Source of the DNA: Bacteriovoracaceae bacterium
GTDB taxonomy: Bacteria > Bdellovibrionota > Bacteriovoracia > Bacteriovoracales > Bacteriovoracaceae
NCBI GenBank assembly: GCA_947461175.1
Contig: CANHIY010000017.1
Span: forward strand, 1-33,573
DNA length: 33,573 nucleotides
Direction: 5' to 3'
Shown here: positions 16,945-24,642 of the stretch, piece by piece
How the letters are laid out: every line of letters starts with the position of its first letter
Numbering within the stretch: position 1 is the stretch's first letter
Notes under the pieces: model-generated
The model's input: only the letters and a program-made list of their open reading frames with translations
The model's database searches: none
What the model was told of the DNA's origin: nothing
Translations under genes and position numbers: made by a program

Positions 16945-17235
16945 GTGAGCGATGCCAGTTCTCATCCGCACAAAAGCCATAAAGCGGAATACTTTATTAT
17001 ATTTTTGTTACTGACAATCCTTACGGTTGTTGAGCTCTTTGTGCCAGGGATGTCCATCTCACAATTTGCAAAAGGTTCGGCCCTCACTGTCCTGGCCCTA
17101 GGTAAGGCCGGTCTTGTAGGTTGGTTTTACATGCACCTCAAAGAAGAAACCCGATGGCTTAAGTTTATTGCGCTTATCCCTGTATCGGCCTTCATTTATG
17201 CGGCAGTTGTGGTTCTTGAGTCTCTTTATCGTTAA
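16945..17235 (+). CDS. Cytochrome c oxidase subunit IV-like protein
   Basis: 96 residues starting with GTG behind a good AAGGAGA. After a His/Lys-rich N-terminus there are three hydrophobic segments (AEYFIIFLLLTILTVVELFV, KGSALTVLALGKAGLVGWFYMHL, LKFIALIPVSAFIYAAVVVL). The middle AKAGLVGWFYMHLK and the ending match the prokaryotic oxidase subunit IV (CtaF/CyoD) family. It is a small structural or assembly subunit of the complex. Confidence 0.9.
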   Translation: MSDASSHPHKSHKAEYFIIFLLLTILTVVELFVPGMSISQFAKGSALTVLALGKAGLVGWFYMHLKEETRWLKFIALIPVSAFIYAAVVVLESLYR

Positions 17236-17250
17236 TATGAGGAAATGATC

Positions 17251-17439
17251 ATGAATGAAACGAATACTAAAACAGAAAGCTTTAAATCTGAGTCCTCCAT
17301 TTTTGTTCACCCTATTAGTCATCCAAAGAAGGACCAAGCGATTTTTCCCACGTGGTTTCTGATCGTTGTCCTGTGTGTGGCATTTTTAGTCCTAAAGACC
17401 TTTGTCTATATCTCTGATAAAAAAAGGCATGGCCGCTAA
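17251..17439 (+). CDS. Small single-helix membrane protein at the end of the oxidase cluster
   Basis: 62 residues with a polar N-terminus, one hydrophobic helix (about 34-53, TWFLIVVLCVAFLVLKTFVYI) and a short basic tail, which predicts the N-terminus outside and the C-terminus in the cytoplasm. GAGGA lies 7 bases before the ATG at 17251 but only 1 before the in-frame ATG at 17245, which decides the start. No family is recognised; the position 15 bases after subunit IV suggests a minor oxidase subunit or assembly factor. Confidence 0.7.
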   Translation: MNETNTKTESFKSESSIFVHPISHPKKDQAIFPTWFLIVVLCVAFLVLKTFVYISDKKRHGR

Positions 17440-17516
17440 GATTCTTCATCTTAAATTCATGTGAACACTCCTCCCCAAGAGTCTAAAATAATCTTTGGAC
17501 AACGGGAGGAAATCAC

Positions 17517-18095
17517 ATGGAACTCACTTACCCTAAACACCCCGCCCCCATAGAAAATAATCAAAGCGAAAAGAACAGGTATGACTCTTCCCAAGGGGTT
17601 GAGCTAGAACTTGGAATGATCATGATTTTTTTGGGTCTTCTGGGACTCTTTAGACCTGGGTTTATGGGTCTTTCTCTCACAATAGTCCATTGTTTTATCC
17701 TGGTTTTCACCGGAATCACCGCTGTGTGGAGTGGTCTCACGATGGAACGAAGGAGAGTTTTTTATGTGGCCTTGGGTCTTGGACTTTTTTATCTTTTAAA
17801 CGCCTTCTTGGGATATCTTTTTGGGGTAGAGGGTCCCCCAGGGGTTGACCTTGTATCCGATGAAAAAATCCAAAAAGTAGCACCTGGATTTTTGCAACTC
17901 TCGGCTTCTGATCACCTGATGCATCTTATTTTTTCAGTGGGTTTTTTTGTTGTGGCCTATAACGCCAGGAAAAAGACACAAAATATAAGCTTACAAAGAA
18001 CTAAATGGAGAATTTATTTAACTTATCTCAGTTCCATGATGGCCCTCTTGTTTCTGGTCTTGGTTATTTCCCACTACATCACAAAAGCCGAGTAA
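17517..18095 (+). CDS. Multi-pass membrane protein, DUF4383-like
   Basis: 192 residues with an approximately 28-residue polar N-terminus and five hydrophobic segments. The pattern VHCFILVFTGITAVWSGL, YVALGLGLFYLLNAFLGYLFG and DHLMHLIFSVGFFVVAY resembles the DUF4383 family, where a Asp-His-x-x-His-Leu (here DHLMHL) sits in the third or fourth helix; the assignment is tentative. GGGAGGA precedes the ATG. It follows the oxidase cluster after a 77-base gap, so it may have its own promoter. No function is known. Confidence 0.7.
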   Translation: MELTYPKHPAPIENNQSEKNRYDSSQGVELELGMIMIFLGLLGLFRPGFMGLSLTIVHCFILVFTGITAVWSGLTMERRRVFYVALGLGLFYLLNAFLGYLFGVEGPPGVDLVSDEKIQKVAPGFLQLSASDHLMHLIFSVGFFVVAYNARKKTQNISLQRTKWRIYLTYLSSMMALLFLVLVISHYITKAE

Positions 18096-18135
18096 AAAAT
18101 CATGGTAACAAAAATTCAAGTGCAAGAAGAATAGC

Positions 18136-19089
18136 TTAGAAGGAACGATTTTCTGCCAGCCCTTTTAGTTTTTGATCTAAAAGACAAAGCTGAGGGAACG
18201 TGGTTACTTTACCATCCCGTAGGGTTATTCCGGTAATACCACCCACACTTCCTCCTACCCAAATTTCAGTTTCAGCTGGAAGGGACCTTCTGATGTTCAT
18301 GCACACATCGTTGATGTTTTTGTTTAAAAAGTAATAGGCCGGACTCACAGCAAGGAGAACCACATTTGATGACGTGGCCCTGGCCGCATCTGCGATGGAC
18401 TCTTCAGGAAGATCTTCTCCAAGATAAACAAAGCTGACTTGATGTTCTGCCATCAATAGACTTGCAAGCATGAGCCCAATACAGTGATGCTCTCCCTTGG
18501 GAGTGGCCAAGAGAACTTTAAACTTGGAATTACTATCAGAGCGGTAATGTTGAGCGATTCTTCGACCGATAAAAAATTTTGTAATAGCTGAGAGAGTGTG
18601 CTCCTGAGCAATACTCATCCTGCCGTCATGAACATACTCTCCAACTTTTCTAAAGAGGGCGGCCACAACTTCAAGGGCAAAATCCTTGCAAGATAGATCC
18701 ATAGAAGCTTTGTTAAGCTCATGGGTTAAAATATCAAGCTTATAGGCATTAAGGGCCATGAAAAGATTATTTAAATAAATTTTGGGATCCACCAAGCTTT
18801 TTGTCACGGTGCTCGCCACCACGTTGCCTGGACTTCTTCCTTGGGTCATTTTGTCTAGGAGCTTTTCTAACTCTAAATCAGGAAGATTAGCGATCAGAGA
18901 GATGGAATTTCCAAGGGCAGAGAGCCTACTGAGCATTTGGATACGGTTTAATTCATGTTCAGAGTAGAGCCTTCTTCCATTTTCAGATCTTGAAGGTTTT
19001 ATCGCACCATATCGTTTTTCCCAGGCACGTATGCAGTGGGTGGAGAGTCCACAGATCTGGGAAACGGTCTGAATATTGTAAAATTTCAT
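18136..19089 (-). CDS. MerR-family regulator with cobalamin-binding domain (CarH/LitR-like)
   Basis: 317 residues: an N-terminal MerR HTH (3-70, YNIQTVSQICGLSTHCIRAWEKRYG, GRRLYSEHEL), a helical bundle (about 95-175) and a C-terminal B12-binding Rossmann domain. The lower-ligand motif ExHxxG is present (Glu200, His202, Gly205). In CarH the bundle has Wx9EH; here EH is kept (163-164) but the Trp is Val153. CarH-type proteins repress carotenoid or stress genes in the dark and release DNA when light breaks adenosylcobalamin. GAGGTG precedes the ATG at 19089; a frame from 19116 is less likely. An inverted repeat overlaps its ribosome binding site. Confidence 0.92.
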   Translation of the reverse strand: MKFYNIQTVSQICGLSTHCIRAWEKRYGAIKPSRSENGRRLYSEHELNRIQMLSRLSALGNSISLIANLPDLELEKLLDKMTQGRSPGNVVASTVTKSLVDPKIYLNNLFMALNAYKLDILTHELNKASMDLSCKDFALEVVAALFRKVGEYVHDGRMSIAQEHTLSAITKFFIGRRIAQHYRSDSNSKFKVLLATPKGEHHCIGLMLASLLMAEHQVSFVYLGEDLPEESIADAARATSSNVVLLAVSPAYYFLNKNINDVCMNIRRSLPAETEIWVGGSVGGITGITLRDGKVTTFPQLCLLDQKLKGLAENRSF

Positions 19090-19093
19090 AAGT

Positions 19094-19111
19094 ACACCTC
19101 TATATAGGTGT
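19094..19111. promoter_or_regulatory. Inverted repeat, possible operator of the MerR-B12 regulator
   Basis: ACACCT (19094-19099), a six-base AT-rich spacer CTATAT and AGGTGT (19106-19111) form a perfect 6-bp dyad that covers the Shine-Dalgarno of the regulator gene. A dyad here could be an autoregulatory operator or a leader hairpin masking the ribosome binding site. Confidence 0.5.
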
Positions 19112-19153
19112 CTCATTAATCCGCCTACAGCATAAGAAGCAGAATGAGTTTGT

Positions 19154-20695
19154 TCAAGCTTTGTCTAAACCCATGATTGAGATGCCTTCCATGGACTGAA
19201 ATCTGTCACTTAGAAATTTAAAATAGACCTCTTTTCTGACCTCCATGGTCTTTACAGCGGCGTAAATAAGGGCGGGTTCTCCCATGAAGAAAAGTCCCCA
19301 CTCATCCTTAACCTCCTCCCAGGGCCTCTCCATCAGATGAGAGAGTTTTTGAAGAAGTTTCCTTAGTTGTTTCTCACTTTGACAGGGTAGTTCCATCTCA
19401 GCACACCTTGAGCGAAGGTTTTTCTCAAACTCAATAGGTCTGGTTAAGGGAGAGGTTAATTCCTCTTTTTTAAGCTGAACAATGATTTGAGTCACAACCG
19501 TTCCCAGAGACTCCTCTCCAGGAATTTCTCTACCAAAGCCACTCAGACCCAGGATACGGCCAAGATTTAAAAATCTCTGTTTAAAAATCTCTGTCTTTGT
19601 TTTGGTCATTTCACTAGACCATACAAAAATAATATCTTCATCTGTTTGAAGAATCAGATCACGGTGGTTTCTCAGTGGGGTGAAAAATCCAGTAGTCCTG
19701 TTACTTTTAAAATCAAGTTGTGCCTCTTTCTCATCCTCCTGAAGGTCATACTGCCCTCTTTTGGTTAATTTACCTGCAAGCATGGGAATCCCAAGATAGA
19801 AGTGCTTCTCACGTCCTTCCCAGATAAATTTTTGACGATGAAAGGGAAGGCGCTCTTGCACATAGGAGAGGTCACCTGCAAGGGCCTTTTGATAAAAAGT
19901 CACATGCTCTGGCTCTTTTAAGCTCAGGATAAACTCCAGGGAAAATCTCTTACCCTGGAAAGTCCCGAAGGTGGCCGTAGAGAGAAGGGGACCAAAGATA
20001 AACTGACGGCGGTTAAGGTCTTCTTCACTGATTTTCAAAAGAACTTCCTCGTCGGTGATTTTTTGAAGGGAAACAATAAACTGGTTTTGAAGTCCAAAAC
20101 TAAGGTTTACTATGTTAACCGGCCCCACCCCCACATTGGCAAAGGCGGTCACTCCACCGTAGGTCTGATAAATGCCCTGATCCCGGATGTTCCAATCTTT
20201 GAGTTCACTTAATTGTGTGGGCAATAAAAGTGGAATGGATTGAACCTTGAGGTCATCTTTATGTGAAATGGTGGTATGGAGGGCCCCCTTAAAAGGGATG
20301 AGCCCCAGAGAAAAATGAGATTTCACTGCATTAAGACCCAAACCAAGCTCCAACCTTACGCGCTTTTCTTCGATCCAGCCTGAATTTGTTTTTATGGGAT
20401 CCATCATCAGTTGTTTTGAAAACACAGGCCGTACGTACTTAATCACCCCTGCCCCAAGACCAGTTTGAAGAATGGGTTGAAAAGAAAACAGACTAGACCC
20501 AGAACTGAAAAGGGAAATTTCTCCCTTTTCATTAACATAGATTGGAACTGTATAAGGATTCGTGGAAGAGGTTTGAGTCAAAAGAAAATTTGTATCAGGC
20601 AATTCTCTTGGGTCATTTGAAGCAAAAGAGGTATTCCCCAAAATGAAGAAAAAAATAAAGAAGATTTTCATGAAAATGATAGTAACAATATTCAT
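19154..20695 (-). CDS. Secreted protein of unknown function
   Basis: About 513 residues with an N-terminal signal peptide (MKIFFIFFFILGNTSFA, likely cleavage before SND). The body is rich in alternating hydrophobic/polar stretches with many Gly residues (GLGAGVIKYVRPVF, LELGLGLNA, GGVTAFANVGVGPVNIVNLSFGLQ), which suggests beta structure, perhaps an outer-membrane-linked protein; the C-terminal third is helical and has two Cys (CAEMELPCQ). No family is recognised. ATG codons at 20695 and 20671 and TTG at 20701 are all possible; 20695 is chosen for a weak GAAG. A 12-bp palindrome lies just upstream. Confidence 0.75.
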   Translation of the reverse strand: MNIVTIIFMKIFFIFFFILGNTSFASNDPRELPDTNFLLTQTSSTNPYTVPIYVNEKGEISLFSSGSSLFSFQPILQTGLGAGVIKYVRPVFSKQLMMDPIKTNSGWIEEKRVRLELGLGLNAVKSHFSLGLIPFKGALHTTISHKDDLKVQSIPLLLPTQLSELKDWNIRDQGIYQTYGGVTAFANVGVGPVNIVNLSFGLQNQFIVSLQKITDEEVLLKISEEDLNRRQFIFGPLLSTATFGTFQGKRFSLEFILSLKEPEHVTFYQKALAGDLSYVQERLPFHRQKFIWEGREKHFYLGIPMLAGKLTKRGQYDLQEDEKEAQLDFKSNRTTGFFTPLRNHRDLILQTDEDIIFVWSSEMTKTKTEIFKQRFLNLGRILGLSGFGREIPGEESLGTVVTQIIVQLKKEELTSPLTRPIEFEKNLRSRCAEMELPCQSEKQLRKLLQKLSHLMERPWEEVKDEWGLFFMGEPALIYAAVKTMEVRKEVYFKFLSDRFQSMEGISIMGLDKA

Positions 20696-20712
20696 CTTCA
20701 AAGAGAGAAGAT

Positions 20713-20724
20713 CAGTTTAAACTG
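20713..20724. promoter_or_regulatory. Perfect 12-bp palindrome upstream of the secreted protein gene
   Basis: CAGTTTAAACTG is a perfect dyad 18-29 bases before the ATG at 20695. It could be an operator. Just before it on the minus strand, a weak stem-loop followed by ATTTTT (about 20729-20756) may end the M1-like peptidase transcript. Confidence 0.35.
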
Positions 20725-20760
20725 TGTAAAAATAACCACTCGGAGAATGTGGGTTAGGAT

Positions 20761-22104
20761 TTAAAGCAGCAGTAAAAGCTCCCTGGAAGTTAATTTCTTA
20801 TGAACGGGGTGAATGGTTGGTTCCCTGTTCTTTGGATCGTTCTCTCCCCAAATGTAGGTGTTGTAAGTCTCGGTAAAATCAATTCCAGAAAAAAACTCCA
20901 GGTTATTTTTAAAATGCTCCTGGGTCACAACCGTGTGTTTATAAGCCTCAAAGTAGCCCTTAAGAAAGGCTTTTAGGCCTCCCACATCCTGCAGCCGATA
21001 ATCCAAATAGGCCATAAATTCTCTTCCAAGATAGTAGGACCTGGAATCAGTATGTCTTTGATATACAGATGCCTTCCCAAGGTTACTGCCCGAAAAATCA
21101 GGAAGAATTTTACGTTGATACCCATAATCTCTCCAGCTTGCGATGGCCTCGTCCATCCAGCCAGCATTTCCATCCGCAGGCATCACACCCTTGGCAAAAT
21201 AAGAGTGAAGCATTTCATGATCAAGGGCCCCAAGAGAAGTTTGGGTCGCCCCGGAGTGCTCCATACCTCCAGTACCCGGAAGAGTTTCATAGGCCAAAAA
21301 AGAGGGATGGGCCCAAGGTCCATAATCAGCTTCAAGTTCTTTAAAAATATTTAAAATGTGGGATTTAAACTTCAGGGGAGATGACCACCAGGAGGTGTAA
21401 ACAGTCACTGGTATTACTCTTCCATTGATGGAAGTATAATCAAATTGAAGCTTCTTTTTTTGTCCCCTTGGGGTGGTATGAAAATAGGGACAGGAAACTG
21501 TAAAGTAATGAGGAAAAACAATCCGATAAGAATGAGGAGAAGTTTTTGTTAATTCTCCGTTCGTGAAAATATCCTGCCTTGCCTTTTTTATCCCCAAAAA
21601 TGAGATGGTGAGGGTCATCTGGTACTGATCATACTCAAAATTTGATGGCACATACTGTTCTAAAAACTTTCTCTCTTTTAAATCTCTGATCCAAAAAGCG
21701 CTGGAGACTGATTTTGAAACGGGGTTGTAGCGCACATTTTCTTTTACTGAATTTTCTAGGGTTAAAATGTGAAGACCTGGTCCCACGGGAGAGTTGACCC
21801 GACGTATCTTTGAGCCCGAAGGAGAAGTTGTTTCACCAATTGAGACGGGCAATCCGTCCAAAAAGGCATTTTTGGCTTCAGGAACAAGATCAAAAATCGG
21901 ATATCCTTCTACTTCAGCAAAAAATGTTATAACAGATTTTACTTTGGTTCTTTTCCAAACAACATCATAACTTAAGTCATAATGAGCACTTTTAAAATCA
22001 ACGTAAATATTCCTGACACCGTCCTGATTAAAATCGGGAGGAGCGAGGTGAATATTGGCAAATACGTTTACGGATAAGAAGAGAAAAAAAAACCAGCGTC
22101 TCAT
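20761..22104 (-). CDS. Secreted M1-like (gluzincin) metallopeptidase
   Basis: 447 residues with a clear signal peptide (MRRWFFFLFLSVNVFA). The zinc site is complete: HEMLH (296-300) followed after 18 residues by Glu319, the HExxH-x18-E spacing of M1 aminopeptidases, and GGMEH (279-283) stands where M1 enzymes have GxMEN/GGMEN. The N-terminal half would be the beta-sandwich that precedes the catalytic domain in M1 proteins; the C-terminal ARM-like domain is missing, so it is the short form. It would act in the periplasm or outside the cell. It starts 4 bases after the C26-like gene, so they are one operon. Confidence 0.87.
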   Translation of the reverse strand: MRRWFFFLFLSVNVFANIHLAPPDFNQDGVRNIYVDFKSAHYDLSYDVVWKRTKVKSVITFFAEVEGYPIFDLVPEAKNAFLDGLPVSIGETTSPSGSKIRRVNSPVGPGLHILTLENSVKENVRYNPVSKSVSSAFWIRDLKERKFLEQYVPSNFEYDQYQMTLTISFLGIKKARQDIFTNGELTKTSPHSYRIVFPHYFTVSCPYFHTTPRGQKKKLQFDYTSINGRVIPVTVYTSWWSSPLKFKSHILNIFKELEADYGPWAHPSFLAYETLPGTGGMEHSGATQTSLGALDHEMLHSYFAKGVMPADGNAGWMDEAIASWRDYGYQRKILPDFSGSNLGKASVYQRHTDSRSYYLGREFMAYLDYRLQDVGGLKAFLKGYFEAYKHTVVTQEHFKNNLEFFSGIDFTETYNTYIWGENDPKNREPTIHPVHKKLTSRELLLLL

Positions 22105-22108
22105 TTTT

Positions 22109-22993
22109 TTATTCCTTAACTGAATTCATTGGCCTTAACAAAAGAGAAGAATATTTTTTTTCACAAGATTTCTTTAAAAACCAACCCAATATTGGGTCAG
22201 ATGCCTCGGAAAAAGAGCGTTCAGGATGAAACTGAACTCCAATCGCCGGACGATGAAGATATTCTATTGACTCAGCAATTTTTCCATCATTTGAATAAGC
22301 ACTGACTCTTGTTAAAGGGAAATCAGAACTGTGCTGATTATAATAGGGCACTCTAATTCCCTGATGATGGAGTTTAAAACCCTTGAAAGAATCTTTAGGA
22401 TAAAGAGTTTGCATTAATGAATGAGATGTTGAATCTGGCAGAGAGGTCACCTCAATCTGATCAAATCTGTTATAACGGTTTCTGATACCAAGCTCCGATT
22501 TAATATCTAAATATAAAGGTATCCCCTGGGCCACGGCCATCATTTGCATCCCTCTGCAAATTCCAAGCATGGGCACATTTTTTAGTGACTCGTCTTCAGA
22601 ATATTTTTTTACCAGTAAATATTCAAAGGGATCTCTCTCTCTTCCCTCTTTAGAAAATTTCACCAGATGAAGGTGATTTTTCGTGTATTCTCTTAGTTCT
22701 GAAGAGACTGAATCCAGATAGTAAAGGGGATGAATATCCGCTCCTCCGGGAAGAAGGATTCCATCTATTTCATTTAAACTCTTGTTAAAATTCCTCTCAT
22801 TTCTTAGGTCTACAAATTCCAGTGAATAACCCTTCTTAAGTGCCAGGAGGTTTAAACGAAAACGGTAGATAAAGTGACAATCATAAGAGCAGCCGATCCG
22901 TATTTTTTCTTCCTTCGGAAGTTCACATGAAAAGACATCAAAAGGAAGAGAGATGGAGAAAAGAAGTGAGATTAAAAGAAGACACTTTTGCAT
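22109..22993 (-). CDS. Secreted class I glutamine amidotransferase-like hydrolase (peptidase C26 type)
   Basis: 294 residues. An N-terminal signal peptide (MQKCLLLISLLFSISLPFDVFSC; VFSC could be a weak lipobox) precedes a class I amidotransferase fold. The triad is present: nucleophile Cys146 in LGICRGMQ, His256 and Glu258 in GVQFHPE. LPGGADIHP and HHQGI (209-213) are the marks of gamma-glutamyl hydrolases such as PuuD. The export signal is unusual, since most members are cytosolic. It would cleave gamma-glutamyl bonds outside the inner membrane. It is first of the operon with the M1-like peptidase. Confidence 0.87.
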   Translation of the reverse strand: MQKCLLLISLLFSISLPFDVFSCELPKEEKIRIGCSYDCHFIYRFRLNLLALKKGYSLEFVDLRNERNFNKSLNEIDGILLPGGADIHPLYYLDSVSSELREYTKNHLHLVKFSKEGRERDPFEYLLVKKYSEDESLKNVPMLGICRGMQMMAVAQGIPLYLDIKSELGIRNRYNRFDQIEVTSLPDSTSHSLMQTLYPKDSFKGFKLHHQGIRVPYYNQHSSDFPLTRVSAYSNDGKIAESIEYLHRPAIGVQFHPERSFSEASDPILGWFLKKSCEKKYSSLLLRPMNSVKE

Positions 22994-23085
22994 TTTTAGT
23001 CACCCATTAAAAAAACGATCCCTTTTTATTTTAATACTTGTTTTAAAACTAAAATCTGACCTTTTCTTACCGAAAAGAAATCGTT

Positions 23086-24294
23086 ATGGATAAAAAACAA
23101 GTCATAGACCTCTCCCTTGAATTAAAGGCCATTGCCCGGGACTTAAGCTTTTTAAGTCACCCCCGCTACCCCTTAGATGAGCTTCTGCTTCTTTTTCCCG
23201 AACACCGAAATTTTCTTTCCCATCTAAGTGACCATGCTCATCCCTTTTCTGTGGATGGCGGGGACAAAAAAAGAAAGATCAATTCTCTTTTTCAAAAACT
23301 CCTCATGGCCGACATTCCTCATCAATTAAAAAAGACCTTCTCCGACAGACTTAATGAGTATGAGACTCTTCTTCATATGATGGAAAATTTTGGTAAGAGG
23401 GCATTCTATGATGGTTGCCTAAAACTTTACGGCACTTCAGATGACATCTCGTTGTCCCCTCATTTTTCAAACTTTCTAAAAGAAATACAAAAAGATCTTC
23501 TACCTGAAAAAGTGTCTGAGAATATTTCCGCTGAGGAGGGACTAAAGTATTTGAAAATAAAGCTCTCCGAGGTGTTCCATCCGGATGACTTTGAAGTGAA
23601 GTACTCTCACTCACTACTGTCTGACTCGTCTGCGGGAAGGAGAACACTAAAACTTAATCCCCACAAGGTATATTCTCAAGGCCAACTCAATATTTTTCTC
23701 GTTCACGAAGGATGGGCACATCTGGGCACTTCACTTAATGGAGCATATCAGGAAAATAATCCTTGGTTAGGAATCTGGAGCCCAAAAACAACCAGTTTAC
23801 AAGAGGGTCTTGCCCTTTGTTCAGAACTGATTTCTGGCCACATGAATGCAGAAAGATGGAATAAAGTCGTGATCAGGCATCTGGCCTCGGCCATGGCCGA
23901 AAGAGGATCCTCTATTTTAGATGTTTATCAATTTCTTCTTCATCATGAACTTAACGATTTAGATGCTCTTAAATTATCTCTTCGTATCTTTAGAGGTGTT
24001 CCACTGGAAGGAGGCATGGCCTTCACAAAAGAACTTTTGTACCTCCATGGACTTGTCACTCTCCTGTTACACCTGAGTTTTTACAAGACTGATTTAAAAT
24101 CGCTTTGGGTAGGAAAAATGTCTTTTGACGAACACATCATGCTGATGGATCAATGGGCCATCATGGACCCCCAACTGAAGTATTTTCCAATGGAATTAGA
24201 ACAACCAGATGTCTTGCAAAGGCTTGAGGAACTGAAAATAATTGCCCAAAGAATATTTAGATCATCCGACAAAGACCATCCAGAATGCCCATAA
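23086..24294 (+). CDS. DUF1704 / MATCAP-type metallopeptidase (QEGLA-motif protein)
   Basis: 402 residues, no signal peptide. HEGWAH (207-212) matches the HExxxH zinc site of the family, and SLQEGLALCSEL gives the defining QEGLA (239-243), whose Glu is the third metal ligand in the family. The N-terminal 200 residues are helical and include LKLNPHKVYSQGQLNIFLVHEG, usual before the active site. The family was annotated as 'flavohemoglobin expression-modulating QEGLA motif protein'; eukaryotic relatives (MATCAP) are carboxypeptidases acting on tubulin tails. The bacterial substrate is not known. It diverges from the C26-like gene with a 92-base shared upstream region. Confidence 0.9.
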   Translation: MDKKQVIDLSLELKAIARDLSFLSHPRYPLDELLLLFPEHRNFLSHLSDHAHPFSVDGGDKKRKINSLFQKLLMADIPHQLKKTFSDRLNEYETLLHMMENFGKRAFYDGCLKLYGTSDDISLSPHFSNFLKEIQKDLLPEKVSENISAEEGLKYLKIKLSEVFHPDDFEVKYSHSLLSDSSAGRRTLKLNPHKVYSQGQLNIFLVHEGWAHLGTSLNGAYQENNPWLGIWSPKTTSLQEGLALCSELISGHMNAERWNKVVIRHLASAMAERGSSILDVYQFLLHHELNDLDALKLSLRIFRGVPLEGGMAFTKELLYLHGLVTLLLHLSFYKTDLKSLWVGKMSFDEHIMLMDQWAIMDPQLKYFPMELEQPDVLQRLEELKIIAQRIFRSSDKDHPECP

Positions 24295-24338
24295 TTGACA
24301 TCACCAAACTCCTGTTTTGTTGATCCTCAAAATCACAC

Positions 24339-24344
24339 TATAAT
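24339..24344 (+). promoter_or_regulatory. -10 element of the Cys-rich lipoprotein promoter
   Basis: A perfect TATAAT. The best -35 is TTGTTG at 24317-24322 with a 16-base spacer. Transcription would start near 24351, so the ATG there would be leaderless and the start at 24381 (with its own ribosome binding site) is preferred. Confidence 0.6.
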
Positions 24345-24380
24345 ACTAGTATGACCAATTCTTTAACCTGGAGTTTTTTT

Positions 24381-24581
24381 ATGAAAAATTTAGTATTTAT
24401 CATGTTTGCAGGTTTATTCACACTCTCCTCCTGTTCCCATTGGAAAATGTCATGCTGTAAAGACAAGTGCGAAAAAAATAGCTGTAAAAAAGAAGAAAAA
24501 TGTAAGGAAAATTGCCACGACGAAAAAAATCAAAAAAATGAAGCAAAGGCCTCAGAAGAATCTTGTCACAAAAAGCATTAA
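24381..24581 (+). CDS. Small Cys- and Lys-rich lipoprotein
   Basis: 66 residues. The signal MKNLVFIMFAGLFTLSSC ends in a lipobox (LSSC), leaving a mature peptide of about 49 residues with the lipidated Cys, seven further Cys spaced 0-5 residues apart (SCCKDKCEKNSC, KCKENC) and a late Cys-His pair, all in a Lys/Glu background. This suggests a metal-binding or disulfide-linked surface peptide; no family is recognised. TGGAG stands 7 bases before the ATG. It is monocistronic between its own promoter and a hairpin. Confidence 0.75.
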   Translation: MKNLVFIMFAGLFTLSSCSHWKMSCCKDKCEKNSCKKEEKCKENCHDEKNQKNEAKASEESCHKKH

Positions 24582-24595
24582 TCAATTTCGATGAC

Positions 24596-24637
24596 ACCCA
24601 TCACTATTTGAGATCCTCAAATTCAAATGTGATGGGT
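24596..24637. terminator. Long hairpin between two convergent genes
   Basis: Outer arms ACCCATCAC (24596-24604) and GTGATGGGT (24629-24637) pair perfectly over nine bases; an inner stem ATTTGAG (24606-24612) / CTCAAAT (24616-24622) has a three-base loop. TCAAAT (24623-24628) can compete for the inner arm. There is no T tract on either side, so it may be a transcript barrier or stabiliser rather than a classic intrinsic terminator. Confidence 0.6.
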
Positions 24638-24642
24638 ATAAC

